Assembly: GCA_033296705.1 (NCBI GenBank)
Contig: MU856855.1
Span: 144,409-208,408, forward strand
From: Chaetomidium leptoderma
Taxonomy: Eukaryota; Ascomycota; Sordariomycetes; Sordariales; Chaetomiaceae
Length of the DNA: 64,000 bases
Direction: 5' to 3'
Shown here: one piece after another, positions 1 to 10,670 of the stretch
Numbering within the stretch: position 1 is the stretch's first letter
Layout: each line of letters begins with the position of its first letter
Program-made: the position numbers and the translations under genes
The notes under the pieces: generated by a model
What the model saw: the letters and a program-made list of their open reading frames with translations, nothing else
Database searches by the model: none
Told to the model about the DNA's origin: nothing

Positions 1-564
1 CGCGTGCTCGGGAGGGAGGAGCAGGTGAGGGGGATGCGGGAGTGGCCTGTTCGTGGGGATCTTCGGGACGTCACGGAAAGAGATGATGGGGAGGGAGATA
101 AAGTGGTGGGGGGGGGTTGTGTGAGGGCGGAGAGGGAGGATGGGAGGGGGGTGATGGGTTTTTTTGTGGTTTGTTTCGTGAGAAAAGGGGATGATCATCA
201 TAAGACAGATGATGATGATGAGGGGCCGTTTGTGAGGGATGGGGAGGGGAGGATTGTGAGGGATGAGGAGGGGATTCCGACTGTTAATAGGACAGGGAAA
301 AAGGCGGTTGATTTGGAGGGGGGGCTGGGGAGTAGTGGAGTGGAGGTGAGGTTTGGAGAAGAGGGGGGGGATGATGATAATGGGGATGGGCCGTTTAAGA
401 GGGATGCCGAGGGGAGGATTGTGAGGGGCTTGGATGGGATGCCGAGGTTAAAAGCGAAACGGGCGAGGTTGGAGGGAGAGAAAGAGAACCACGAGGAGAC
501 TGAGGAGAGTGCTGACGACGACGATGACCAAGGGGATGATGGATGGGGGGGATTCGACGATTGA
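1..564 (+). CDS. 3' end of a probable NOP2/Sun-family RNA m5C methyltransferase (Rcm1/NSUN5-like), 5' end outside the window
   Basis: The frame is open from base 1 and ends in TGA at 562-564, giving about 187 C-terminal residues. The segment GFFVVCFVRKG (around residues 51-61) resembles the closing strand of the Rossmann-type catalytic domain of NOP2/Sun tRNA/rRNA cytosine-5 methyltransferases, where GFFVxxF is typical. The upstream stretch REEQVRGMREWPVRG also looks like the final part of Rcm1/NSUN5-type enzymes, which modify large-subunit rRNA. After this comes a low-complexity tail with two copies of a GPFxRDxEGRIVR unit and a very acidic end (GDDGWGGFDD). The catalytic cysteines and SAM site would lie upstream of the window, so the family call rests on a short motif. 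No true start is available here. Confidence 0.5.
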   Translation, partial: RVLGREEQVRGMREWPVRGDLRDVTERDDGEGDKVVGGGCVRAEREDGRGVMGFFVVCFVRKGDDHHKTDDDDEGPFVRDGEGRIVRDEEGIPTVNRTGKKAVDLEGGLGSSGVEVRFGEEGGDDDNGDGPFKRDAEGRIVRGLDGMPRLKAKRARLEGEKENHEETEESADDDDDQGDDGWGGFDD

Positions 565-994
565 GGCCTAACTGTGTGATGGCGAGTCTGTCAATCACCA
601 AAGATGCTCGCATTTATCCCACTACTCGTTATGGCGGGATTCCTCTCGGGGTGCTCCGACTGACTTCTAGTATTCGGAGCGCCACCTGGTGGAGCTTGTT
701 TGTTGCGTTTAACTTGGCCGCTTCTCTCGTCAAATATTGTTTCCCCTCCAACCCAACATCAACAGGCCGCTGTCAACTTGTGAACAGCATGTTCGTCGTT
801 CCAGACGGGAACAGTACCCGCGACAGGGTCCAGGGATTCGTGAATCGGGCACAGCGACGAAGTTTTGTGGGCCTCTTTCATTTTTCCCCTCGATAACCCT
901 AATTCTACTTCGGCGCTGGGTGAGGGGGGCGTATGGTCTTCGACTTAACCCCGTCAGTCACACCGGCTGGAGAGACCAGAAATCGCCCGGAATG
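565..994. other. Intergenic, no gene seen
   Basis: About 430 bp between the stop of the first gene and the relic fragment. Open frames exist on both strands but none has recognisable protein character or splice structure. It may contain decayed sequence belonging to the fragment that follows. Confidence 0.5.
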
Positions 995-1120
995 CCGGAC
1001 TCAGACGACGACGTGCCCGAGGACGAGGCAAACCAGCGTTATAGCGCAGCGGCGTGGGCCATCCCCGACTTCTTCGAGATCCTCAAGCACCAGCTTGAAG
1101 AACCATACTGGATTCCCATG
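995..1120 (+). pseudogene. Relic fragment of the gene family represented at 53.4 kb
   Basis: Translation of this stretch gives an acidic lead-in followed by SAAAWAIPDFFEILK and then YWIPM. The gene at 53358-54210 contains the matching series SATAWTIPDFFEVLK and HWIPI, preceded by a similar acidic DDE..EEA segment. Roughly half of the residues are identical over about 28 positions, in the same order and spacing. No flanking sequence on either side matches the rest of the other copy, and the next 20 bases run into the stop codon of the GH47 gene on the opposite strand. I read it as a truncated, non-functional paralogous fragment. Its function is unknown. Confidence 0.55.
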
Positions 1121-1141
1121 AGACTTCGGGGTCATGTGCCC

Positions 1142-3022
1142 CTACTTGGCTCGCCGGAAGGGGTGTGCCTCGGTGTTGAGAACAAAGTCATCAAGACTAA
1201 TCAGGTCGGGCGGCGAGAAGATCAAGTAGAAGTACTTGAGCGTTTCGGCGAGGAAGAAGCTCTACGAAAGCGTTAGCCTACTGCCGTTCAAGTGCCATTT
1301 CCGTGGATGCCTTACCTCCATCGAGTCCGTCTTGGTCGTCTCTCCCTCAACCGTTACATCTGAAATAGCCGAGTTGCCTAGCGGCGTTTGGGTAGCCTTC
1401 ATGACCGACTCAAACATACGCCACGCCAGATCCCGTAGGTCTTCCTTCCCTGTCATCCTGTACAAGAGGAAGATGCTCTCGATGGCCTCGGGGCGGAGGA
1501 TGTACCGCGTGTCGCGAGCGCTCTTGAAGCCCTTCTTCAGATTCTTGCCGCCGACCTCCTCCCACCGCTTCTCGTCAAAAGGACAGGGCCCATCGATAGA
1601 GTCGCACGGGACGATCGTAAAAATCTCGGGCATCAGCCCGGTCGGGAAGGCATTGTATGCCCACGCGCAGCCGCGCGCTAATCGCTCGCCGATAGCGACG
1701 TGATCTGGGATGTTAAACAGCTTCCCGCCGAGGCCGAACATACCACCAGCGAAGCACGACAGATGCTGGCCGTCTGGGACGTGGTCGATATTGTCCGAGC
1801 GAACGTGAGCGTCGCCAGCGAAGAGCGCATCTTTACCCTCTTCATCGTCCTCGGACACCATAGGTCGGAACAACAGGTGTTCCTTGGTAGTCTCCATTGC
1901 AGCGCGATACATCTTCTCGTAACTTGGTAACTGGCCACCTAGCAAAGCTGACATCTTGGGCAGGTACTCGTATAGTGAATCAGCCAGGGCGCCTATCGTA
2001 AAGCTAGTCTCTTTGTCGACGGTTTGGTCCCGAAAATCGATAAGTTTCGGCCACATGCCAGGGAGCTTGGACTTGCTCTGGGTCCGCTCTAGGAAGTCGG
2101 TGATACGACTAATGGCGTCGTAAAACTTGGCGTCACCTGTAAGCAGCGAGAGGCGTGTGAACTCGAGCGAGAGCGAGCAGGGGCTTGCGGACGGGTCGTT
2201 GGTTCCTGCGGTCTGGCGCCCGTTTTTGGCATCCTTAAAATTAAACCAGAAGCCTGGCATGCGATTTGGCGTGTCAAAGGCCATATAGAGCATATTGCCC
2301 AGTTCTTGGGCCTTTTCTAGCAGCGCCGGTTCACCACTTAGATCGAAGGCGCTGATGAGGCCGCCGAGATGGCGGATCGTGGTCTCGAAGAGATTGGCGG
2401 CGGTATCGGTCGTGTTTGCCCAGTCCAGCTGGACGGCAGCGGCAGCGGCGTCGTGAAATTCGTCCCAAAGGTCCATAATCCAAAGCGTATCAAGTGAATC
2501 TACCAGGGTCGCTGCCCAGCCGCCAAATGTCGTCTTGCCCTTGCCGCTCACTGGTGTCAGCTCGTCCCGCAACCACGCATGTTTCTTGTAGCTATCCCAG
2601 TTTCGTATAAAGGCTGCGCGTACGGCTTGTTGTCGTCGTTTCGCCGTCGTATCGTGCACGTAGCCGGAGAAGGCGTGTTGGATCGGGGGGAACTGCTTAG
2701 GTCGGTCGGTCGGTAGCGGTCGGATCGAAGACACGGGGTATTGTTGCGTCACTGACGTCCAGTCGAAGGTGCTCGCTTGGAAGCGAATCTCCGGGTGGCT
2801 GCTCGCCGGGTGGCTGCTCGCCGGGTGGCTGCTCGCCGGTTGACTGCTCGCGGGAAACAGCCCCTCAGGCTGCAGGTGTGGCCGAGAGGGCTGCAGCATG
2901 AACATGACTGTCATGAACACGGCCGCGGCGAGGATGACTCTGCCGAGCCGACGATCGACGGCCAGAATGCGTCGGAGCCTCGCAGGGAGGCAGCAAAACG
3001 GCCAGCCCCTCATGTGTGCCAT
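1142..3022 (-). CDS. Class I alpha-1,2-mannosidase, glycoside hydrolase family 47
   Basis: Two exons, complement(1142..1261, 1316..3022), encode 608 residues. The 54-bp intron (GTAAGG...TTTCGTAG) splits SME|SFFLAETLKYFYLIFS, which restores the conserved GH47 C-terminus ending VLNTEAHPFRRAK; without it the protein would end early. The enzyme trims alpha-1,2-linked mannose from N-glycans in the ER or Golgi. Residues about 28-45 form a single hydrophobic signal-anchor (type II membrane topology), followed by a stem with four ASSHP-like repeats. GH47 hallmarks are AATLVDSLDTLWIMDLWDEF, HLGGLISAFDLSGEPALLEK, HLSCFAGGMFGLGGKLF, AWAYNAFPTGLMPEIF and LRPEAIESIFLLYRMTGKE. It is divergently paired with the EBP gene. 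Filamentous fungi usually carry several GH47 paralogues, so the exact orthologue is not assigned. Confidence 0.93.
2791..2850. repeat. 15-bp tandem repeat, four copies, inside the GH47 stem region
   Basis: Three identical copies of CCGGGTGGCTGCTCG and a fourth with two changes lie head to tail. On the coding strand each adds five residues (S-H-P-A-S type) to the luminal stem of the mannosidase. The length is a multiple of three, so copy-number changes would keep the frame. Confidence 0.9.
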
Positions 3023-3598
3023 GTTCTCTCAATGGAGGGAAAGGTGTGGTGACCGTGGTGGGAGGATGCGATGCGCGCGGTCAATCCACGTGCGCGCAAC
3101 TTGAAGGAATGCAAAGCTGTGGGCGGCAGTATCAGGACGGTCTGCAGAGTGTGGGCCACACGTGGCACGCAACAAAAGGCGATGTCGGTAGAAACCCATG
3201 TCGCATCTCTCGAGAGGCGGAGGGGAGATCATCCCAACTGCCTTTTTGCGATGTGTGGTCCAAAGACTCCAAACAGGTGTTCGTCTTGGCACCCAAAAAC
3301 GGGCGCAGGGCCCGGGAAAAGCTAGAAAACCAGGAATTGGATTCAACTCTATGGGGCTACCACAGATGTCCGCGCATCGCGCATATATATTCAGTGCTCT
3401 AGAATCCGAATCTGTCACGCGATTGGGAATGCGGGTCACACTCGCGATGATATCGATGAATGACAAAAAGTCGGAACAATGCACATTCCATGCCAAGATC
3501 CGCCAAGGGATGCCAAGGAGAACCCTGGCGGCCCATCTCGGGCTCTGATGCACCGACCTTCACCAACGTCACCAACGTCACTCTTTCTGGCCTCACCC
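3023..3598. promoter_or_regulatory. Shared promoter region of GH47 (-) and EBP (+)
   Basis: 576 bp between two divergent start codons, with no coding potential that I trust. A TATA-like run (CATATATAT, about 3382-3390) lies roughly 210 bp before the EBP start. No other motif can be named with confidence. Confidence 0.5.
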
Positions 3599-4530
3599 AT
3601 GGAGACACATACCATGGCCGCTGGGCAGGGCCACCCCTACTTCCCGCAGGACGCCCTCATCCCGGGGTATGCGCCAAATAGCACGCCTCTCCCGGTCATC
3701 CTTGGAGCCTTTGGCGGCATCATCGGCGCTTTTGTGCTCTCATGTGTCACCCTGGCAAAGTGGTACAGCCCGGCGCTGAAGAGAGCCGACCAGTTGACCA
3801 TCAGCTGGTTTGCGCTATGTGAGGCCCCCCATTCTCTCTCTCTCTCATCGAGATATATCTGTTAACCTTAGGTTCCCAGGCGGATTCCTCCACCTCTTTT
3901 TTGAAGGTATTTCCCCCTAGCCATATATACACCCCCCCCCCTTTTCATTTCATATCCTAATAACTCAAAAGGCTACTTCGTCCTCAACCACACCACCATC
4001 CCATCCTCACAATCCCTCTTCGCCCAACTCTGGAAAGAATACGCCCTCTCCGATTCACGCTACCTGACCTCCGACCCCTTTATGCTCTGCATCGAGACTC
4101 TAACCGTCGTACAGTCCCCCCGCCCCCCCCCCTTTCCCTTTTCTTACCTCTTACGTATCACCCACCCATCACCCCCCCCATACTGACCGCAAACAAAAAG
4201 TTAACCTGGGCCCCCTTGTCCCTACTCACCGCCCTCTTGACCGCGCGCAACCGCGCCCACGAACAAGGCACCCGCCACCTGCTGCAGGCGATCGTGTGTG
4301 TCGGCCACCTGTACGGCGTGGCGCTCTACTACGGGACCTGCGGCTTCGCGGAGCATATGGCTGGGCTGTCGTACAGTCGGCCCGAGGCGCTGTACTACTG
4401 GGGCTACTACGTCGGCATGAACGCGCCTTGGGCCGTGGTTCCTTGCTTGTTGCTTTGGCGGAGTGCGGGGGCTGTTCGGATGGCTTTTGGGGCGGTTGCG
4501 AGGGGGGAGGAGGGGAAGAAGGGGAGGTGA
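3599..4530 (+). CDS. EBP: Emopamil-binding protein family, sterol delta8-delta7 isomerase
   Basis: Four exons, join(3599..3818, 3880..3906, 3972..4108, 4201..4530), give 237 residues, close to the size of mammalian EBP. The family catalyses delta8-to-delta7 double-bond migration in sterols in the ER membrane. Family residues are present: WFALCGFLHLFFEGYF carries His78 and Glu82, CIETLT carries Glu124 and Thr127, and MNAPW carries Asn202 and Trp205. These match the catalytic H/E, E/T and N/W sets known from human EBP. Several hydrophobic spans cover residues about 32-52, 70-87, 120-142, 155-175 and 192-212. Exon 2 is only 27 bp but keeps the conserved HLFFE segment. Fungi normally use the unrelated Erg2 for this step, so the role may be redundant or on a different substrate. 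ATG at 3614 is an alternative start. Confidence 0.88.
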
Positions 4531-4788
4531 GAGGTGGGGGGGGAGGGTTAGCTGGTGCGGTGTGGTCCGGTCTGGTGTTTGGAAGGGGGCGAGCTGTACT
4601 GTCGTGGAGGGGATATTAGGACTGGGGAGCTGGGGAACTGGTAAGAGTATGATAATGTGTAATTCTTGGGGATACTGAATAGTTCCCCCAACTCTAGGCT
4701 TCTATCGCCTCGCCATACCCGCATTGCTGTGTCATAATACATTCCAACCAAACTGAACCACATCTCGCTCCCAAAGTATCCCTCCACC

Positions 4789-5739
4789 TCACCGCACATA
4801 CTTGCTCATAAACCTCTTGTGAAAATCAGAACGCAGCAGGTCCTAAAAATAATCATTAGCAATTCTTCTCCTCCACATCAAAACTCAAAAACTCACATTA
4901 ATAAACTCCTTCCGCTTCCCCTTCTCCTCCGTCCCCCTAGCCTGGTTCTTAAACACCACATCATCATCCCACCGCCGCTTGAGATTGAAGTCGGTCTTGT
5001 TGTTGATAGTGTTCAGCAGCGGATTCCCCAGCGCAATGTCGCGCTCGCGCTCCTCGTCCTCGACGGCCTGCCGCGCGCGCGCCTCGCGCTCCCTGTTCTC
5101 GGCCCGCTCGCGCCGCACCCGCTCCAGCTCGCGCGCGAGTTCGGCATCGTCATCGTCGTCCGACTCGTCGCTGTCGTCGTCTGATGCCGAGCCGCTGTTG
5201 TTGCCGTCGGCATCATCATCATCGTCGTCGTCGTCCGCGTCGATGTCACGCGTCTCGGCGAGGATGCGCCGCCGTTTGGCGTCTGGGTCTTCGGCGTCGT
5301 CGTTGTTGCTGTTGTCTGCGCCTCCTGCTTCTCCTCCGGCTGTGAGGTTGAGGGGTCGCTTGTTCGTGGTGGATGTTGTTCCGGGTGTTTCTGAAGAGCT
5401 GCCGGGGATGGGGGCGCCGTTCAGCTTGGCGTAGTGTGCGGCCTCGGCGGATTCGAGCTCAGCGCGCAGGTCGCGTGTTGGGTGGTCGGCGTCGCCGCCT
5501 TGGCCGGGTTGCCTAGAGCCGTCAGTAATTGATGGGTGTGTGATCGATTAGGGTCGGCGCATACCGGAACTTGAGCTGCGTGTACGCCGGGAGGAGGCGC
5601 TGGTGGTAGGCCGGCCCTCGCAGGGCTTCCTTTCCACGGGCCTGGGACTGTTAGCGGAGCATTCCATGGCGCATCCCTGTCGCGCGTCCCTGTCGCGCGT
5701 CCTTACCGGGTCAAATGTAGGTCTATGAGCTGTGGTCAT
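4789..5739 (-). CDS. cwc15: Pre-mRNA splicing factor Cwc15/Cwf15
   Basis: Four exons, complement(4789..4842, 4897..5512, 5565..5641, 5707..5739), give 259 residues. The protein begins MTTAHRPTFDP, the conserved Cwc15 N-terminus, followed by ARGKEALRGPAYHQR and AYTQLKFR. A long middle section is acidic (runs of D and E) and then charged and helical (RRERAENREREARAR). The C-terminus has the family signature DIALGNPLLN, DFNLKRRWDDDVVFKNQARG, and the last exon supplies DLLRSDFHKRFMSKYVR. Cwc15 is a component of the Prp19/CDC5L-associated spliceosome. All three introns have GT-AG ends. Syf2, another protein of the same assembly, is encoded at 37.1-38.0 kb. Confidence 0.95.
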
Positions 5740-6041
5740 CTTGCTGGCTCACTGTGGTATGGTGTTTTGTTGAAATGGGGAAGTGCGGCAAGTCGAATAC
5801 TCGGCAATGTCTGGTAATGAACTGGAATGGAGCCACAAGGGTGCATGGTTGATGGCAACTTTCAAGCCCGGCAGATTGGCGGGCTACCGCGGCTCACCGC
5901 CCGCGTCACCGCGGCAGAATCCCCGCAATGGTCCTTTGGGCGAAACAAATTATGATTACAGATTACAAATTACAGATTACAGATTACAGAACCCGGATCA
6001 CTAACCTACCTCGGTATCTTACCTGACGTAGGTTACGTAAA
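5740..6041. repeat. Intergenic with a GATTACA heptamer microsatellite
   Basis: The gap holds five head-to-tail 7-bp units (GATTACA, one unit AATTACA) at about 5954-5988. Related 7-bp units ending in TACAG recur at 11095-11136. Nothing else is recognised apart from the promoter side of cwc15. Confidence 0.8.
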
Positions 6042-7673
6042 CTAGTTGGTTTTAGGCGAATCAGGGACCCCGATTACTGAAACTGCCTTGCTGAATAGAC
6101 AGCCCAATTCTTTCACATACTTTTCGTGGTCGGCAACCTTTCTCCTGACGACATCGGCAGACCCCTGGCACCAGTACTGGGAGAATGCCTGCTCGGTCTT
6201 GGAAGACCAGGGAGAGTACCTAGGAGAGATGTGATCCTCCACGAGGGAGAAGATGGCATCCACGGATGTAAGACAGCGCCAGAACCATACCGTCCCGGAC
6301 TCCCAGCCCTCGCGCATAATGGGCGCCAGCGCTGGTTGACCCCCCGGGGTCGTCGTAACCTCCTCCTTCTCCAGTACGTCCATAAACTCCTGATGGACCT
6401 CGTCGAACTCGCCGAGGTCGTCTCCCACGAGCTGGTCGATGCCGCGTCCCGTGAGCCAGTAGGGCACGGCGAGCATCTCGGCGGGCAGGGAGCAGACCCA
6501 CTCGAGGTCAATGAGGCAGGTGATGTTCCAGTCGTCGTCGACGAAGATATTGCTTGCGTGGAAGTCGGTGAGTTGGAGGCGGAAGGGCCCGCCGCGGCGC
6601 TCTCGCGAGACGTAACGATGCGAGAGCGTCCTAAGCAGCGCCCTGGCCGCCATCTGGCCGCGGCCATCCGCAGCGTCGTAGACCGCGTTCCGGTTGGCGA
6701 GGAAGCTCCCATCGTGGAGCGCGAGTAAGTCCGCGACGAACGGCTCGGTATAGGTATACGTCTCGTCCTTCGGTATCGTCCTCGGCGCGCCGTCGTTCTC
6801 CAGGATAGCGACGTAGCAGGGCAACGGCCGGTTCGTCAGTGCCACCGTGCCGTCGGCGCCAAATTGGAACGAGCCTATTCGAGGCTGCGGAACACGGGCC
6901 AGGGAGAGGATCACGCGGGCCATACCTCGGAAGAGCCTCCGCCGCCGGGCCTGGTCGCCCCGGCGCTCCACCCACGTGTCGGAGAGCATACGACCAGTAT
7001 CAGGGCCAATGTACTCGAGCAATACATATGCGGCGGGCAGGTGCAGGCTGGCGGGGTGGGCGGCATAGCGCGATAGGGTCGGGTACCCCAGGAGGCCGCG
7101 GAGGCGGCGTCGCATCGCGCGCCAGAGGCGCACGTAAAATGGCATCCGCCCCTCATGCGTAAACTATCAGAGCCAAGGTCAGCCGGGAAGCCGTCGGCGG
7201 CGCGGACAACCCACGTGGCGATGGTCAGAGAAGCCGAAGCCGTATAGGTGCGGTATGCGAACGTCGGGGCACCAGTCCTGCATCCACGCGTACGTCCCTA
7301 CCTCGCAGCTCAGCTTCTCGTCCACCGTGCCGGGGTACCTGGCCTCTGCGAGCTTGTGCGGCATGGGGCAGCGGAAGATGAGCCTCTTGTGGGCGTTGCG
7401 GGCGCCTCCCGACCGCACCTGGACGGGCACACACACGTTGAAGCCGCCGCGGATCCATCCATCGCACGGCTCGACGGCGCACACGTCCCCATCGCTGAGT
7501 CCTCGGTGGTGCCTGACGAGAGCCTCGATCGTCCGCCTGCTGTCCCAGAGAGACCGGGAGAGCTCCTCCGTGGCCGCGGACTCGGCCGCCTGGCTGATGA
7601 CGTCCGCGTCCTTCCTGAGCGCCGACTCGTACGTGATGGGCCCCCGATGGCCTATCTCGAGGGTGGCCGGCAT
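6042..7673 (-). CDS. APH-like phosphotransferase (aminoglycoside phosphotransferase / choline kinase fold), fungal subfamily
   Basis: Two exons, complement(6042..7163, 7215..7673), give 526 residues. The 51-bp intron (GTGGGT...GATAG) joins FSDHRH to FTHEGRMPFYVRLWR. The catalytic-loop region is FRLQLTDFHASNIFVDDDWN followed by ITCLIDLEWVCSLPAEML, which matches the fungal subfamily where TDLHxSNIFVD replaces the bacterial HGDxHxxN. The Asp and Asn of DFHASN and the following ID (metal-binding) are intact. An earlier segment, YVLLEYIGPDTGRML, is the hinge region typical of this family, and WLTGRGIDQL follows the catalytic part. The substrates of these large fungal paralogue families are unknown; none is assigned. 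The gene is divergent from RRP45. Confidence 0.82.
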
Positions 7674-8060
7674 GGCTCGAGGATCAGGTGCGCCCAGTCA
7701 TGAGAGCCGCAGGATGCTCGGGCGAGAGGTATGCGACGGGATCGACGCGAACTAAATAGCTTGGACGCGACCCCGGATAGGTAATACGGTATCTTTGCGT
7801 TAAGAGCACCTCGAGCACGTAACATAATTAATCAATTAATCACTAGCGCGGCAGGTCTTGGCACCCTAATAACCCTAACCCAACGAGGAAACTGCCTAGG
7901 CCCCGGTCTGGACCTTGAGAACCTTGTTGGCCCATTAAAATTTAGCTGTCGTTCGCGGCAGAAAGCTGCCCCTCTACGAATTGTAGTCAACAATGAACAA
8001 ACTGCCCCTCGATCCCAAACCACCCAATCTTCCAACCCAACATCCACACACCAATCCAAC
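7674..8060. promoter_or_regulatory. Divergent promoter between the APH-like gene and RRP45
   Basis: 387 bp between two opposed start codons. It includes an AT-rich patch (ATTAATCAATTAATCAC, about 7826-7842). No TATA box or named factor site can be supported. Confidence 0.45.
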
Positions 8061-9003
8061 ATGCCACGAGAAGCAGAACCTTCTCTCAACGAGAAGCAAT
8101 TCGTTACCCAGGCCCTGCAAGAGAACCTGCGGCTAGACGGCCGCGAGTTTGACCAATACCGGCCGATCGAGCTCAACTTTGGCGACCAACATGGCGTCGC
8201 CGACGTGACACTCGGCAAGACAAGGTATGCTCTACTCTACACACTACATAAGCAACCTTCCCCCCTAATTCCCCCTCTCCAGAGTCCTCGCCAAAGCCAC
8301 CGCCGAAGTAACCGTGCCCTACACCGACCGGCCGCTCGACGGCATCTTCACCATCGCGACCGAGCTCAGCCCCATGACCTCCCCCTCCTTCGAAGTGAAC
8401 CGCCCCACCGAGACCGAAGTCCTGCTCTCGCGGCTGCTCGAAAAGACGGTCCGCCGGTCGGGCGCGCTCGACACGGAATCGCTCTGCCTCGTGGCGGGGG
8501 AGAAATGCTGGTCGGTGCGCGTCGACGTGCACGTGCTGGCGCACGACGGCAACCTGATGGACGCGGCGTGCCTGGCCGTGGTGGCGGCGCTGCGGCACTT
8601 CCGCAAGCCCGACACGAGCATGGCGGGCGGCGTGCTGACCGTGTACACGCCCGCGGAGCGCGAGCCCGTGCCGCTCAGCTGGCTGCACTCGCCCTTTTGC
8701 GTCACCTGGAGCTTCTTTGGGGAGGACGAAGGGGAGATGGCCGTGCTGGACGCCACGTGGCTCGAGGAGCAGGTGCGCGTCGGCAGCTGCACCGTCAGCT
8801 TGAACAAGCATGGCGAGATCTGCCAGATTGCCAAGCTGGGCGGCACGCCCGTCGACGCCGTCGCGCTACTGCAGTGCACGAGCGTGGCGCTGACCAAGGT
8901 GAAGGAGTTTTCCGACTTGGTGGATCGGAGGCTGGCGGAGGATTTGAAGCGGAGGGATAAGGGGGGGTTTATGGCCGAGTTGAGGGCCGAGAACGATAGG
9001 TGA
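8061..9003 (+). CDS. rrp45: Exosome complex core subunit Rrp45 (EXOSC9), RNase PH fold
   Basis: Exons join(8061..8224, 8283..9003) give 294 residues. The N-terminus LNEKQFVTQALQENLRLDGR is typical of Rrp45, followed by GVADVTLGKTR|VLAKATAEV across the 58-bp intron. The RNase PH core continues with PFTDRP-like VPYTDRPLDGIFTI, the RLLEKTVRRSGALDTESLC segment, and VDVHVLAHDGNLMDAACLAV. The last segment is the conserved D-G-N motif of the family. Rrp45 is one of the six catalytically inactive ring subunits of the RNA exosome, which degrades and trims RNA in nucleus and cytoplasm. The protein lacks the long C-terminal extension seen in the human subunit and ends after a charged helix (RRLAEDLKRRDKGG). 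Confidence 0.95.
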
Positions 9004-9933
9004 AGAGATCTAACAGGGACGAGGATCAATGTCAAAAAGGAAGATACCCACGGCCGGTTGAGCCGTTCATGAGAATCTAGGGTTTGAACTAGCAAGGGAT
9101 GGCCCGTTGGACGGAAAGAGAGGTGGTTGCTGACCCCGAGTTGGGGAGCCACACAACAAGTCCATTGCTGAGATGCAAAATCCGGCTTTGCGAGATCCAC
9201 GAAGTATAGCTGGCGCCCCTTGGGAAACCCAAACGGCCAGTGAACCGGAAAAGGAACGGGGCAGAGAACGAGTGAAGCTCTCTTGACCGCTGTTGGAGAA
9301 CGAATCTGCAAGGATTTCGGCTGTATCATGGTATCAATCAGATCGATTGCAGATAAGTCACAGCCGCGAGGCATGGCGCTATATGACTGTGTCCAATCTC
9401 GACTCTGTATATCTTGCAGGCAGCTAGGTAGCTAGCACTGGCAGCTGTGGGTTAACCCTCCAACATCAATTCCCAAGCTATGATTACCATCCAACCCATC
9501 CAAGTCCAATACACGTCCTGGGCCCGTGATATCCCTCCTCCTCCAGGCAGCGCGCGAATCGCACCTTGGACCTTGTGAACCGAGGGTTGATCTCTCGCAT
9601 CATGGCTCGAGTTGTCTGGAACGGCACAGCAGGGGCCGGGGAGTCGAAGGCGTCTGAGGCGTCTGAATGTTAACCCACTACTTCTCGCGTCCACTCAAGC
9701 CATCCCGCTCCAAGTACTGTCGACAAACCACGTACTCGGATGCCACCGCCCTCGTTGGCTTGAACTTCCGGTGTTCGCCCAGCCTCGAAGACACAAGGTT
9801 GGCCGATGGCTTGGCGGCTTGCGTTGATGTTGTCGATTCAGTTCCAGCGGGGCGAGAAAACTCGAGGCGACTGTCCCGACCTGCCGTCCGCGCGTGGGAG
9901 TTTTGTTAAACATCCTCATCTTAGAAAGTCCCA
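9004..9933. other. Intergenic, no gene seen
   Basis: 930 bp between the converging 3' ends of RRP45 and ARL3. Open frames here have no family resemblance or splice structure. Confidence 0.5.
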
Positions 9934-10670
9934 TCACCTCATAACCGGCGGCCTCGACTCCTGATTCCACCGCACCCTCGACTTGACCCAATCCACGGCC
10001 TCCTTCACGCCGGTGCCGGTCAGGGCCGAGACGGGCAGCACCCTCGAATCGCGGATGCCGCCCGACTTTTCCCCCTCAAACACGCGCTTGACCAAGCCTT
10101 CCTTGATGCGCACCACCTCGACGCAGTCCTCGCGGTCCTGCTTGTTGGCCAGGATCAGCAGCGGCACGCCCTCGGCCTCGCTGTTCTGCAGCACGTCCTC
10201 GAGCACGAGGCGGCACTCCTCGAGGCGGCCCGTGTCGTCGCGCTCGAGGCTGCCGTCGCCAATGTCAGTGCTGTCGATGATGAAGACGATGGCGTGGCAC
10301 GACGCGTAGTAGCTCTGCCACAGCTTGCGCAGGCTGTGCTGCCCGCCCACGTCCCACAGCTTGAGGTACATGTCGGGCAGCACGATGGTCGACACGTTTT
10401 GGCCCACCGTCGGGACCGTCTTAAGCTTGGGCGCGGGGCCGTCCGGCACGAAGATGGCTTTGACTTGCTCGTGGAAGGTCGTCTTGCCGGCGTTGTCGAG
10501 GCCGAGGAGGAGGACGGAGTATTCTGTTATGGGCGGGAGGGGTTCGTTAGTCGTGAAAAGGGGGGGATGAAAGAGAGAGAGAGGAGGAGGAGGAGAAGTA
10601 GTGTTTGGTTGGCTTGCTTACCCTCTTTGCTCGTCGCAAGACGGTAAAGGCCTTTGGCTAGGTGGTACAT
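9934..10670 (-). CDS. arl3: Arf-like small GTPase Arl3/ARFRP1
   Basis: Exons complement(9934..10523, 10622..10670) give 212 residues. Nucleotide-binding motifs are GLDNAGKT (G1), VGQN..T (G2), WDVGGQ (G3), NKQD (G4) and SAL (G5). The N-terminus MYHLAKGLYR lacks Gly2, so it cannot be myristoylated; this is the mark of yeast Arl3 and ARFRP1, which are instead acetylated and act at the trans-Golgi. The C-terminus SRPP with a basic tail also matches yeast Arl3. An insertion of about 12 residues (GDGSLERDDTGR) sits between the STD of strand 4 and the following helix. The first exon encodes only 16 full codons before a 98-bp intron. Confidence 0.95.

Noticed and set aside
2791..2850. CRISPR-like short tandem repeats
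   Set aside because: Units are directly adjacent without spacers and encode a periodic peptide; the genome is eukaryotic.
8319..9374. 351-codon minus-strand open frame over RRP45
   Set aside because: Antisense of a well-supported exosome subunit; Ser-rich composition is typical of such shadows.
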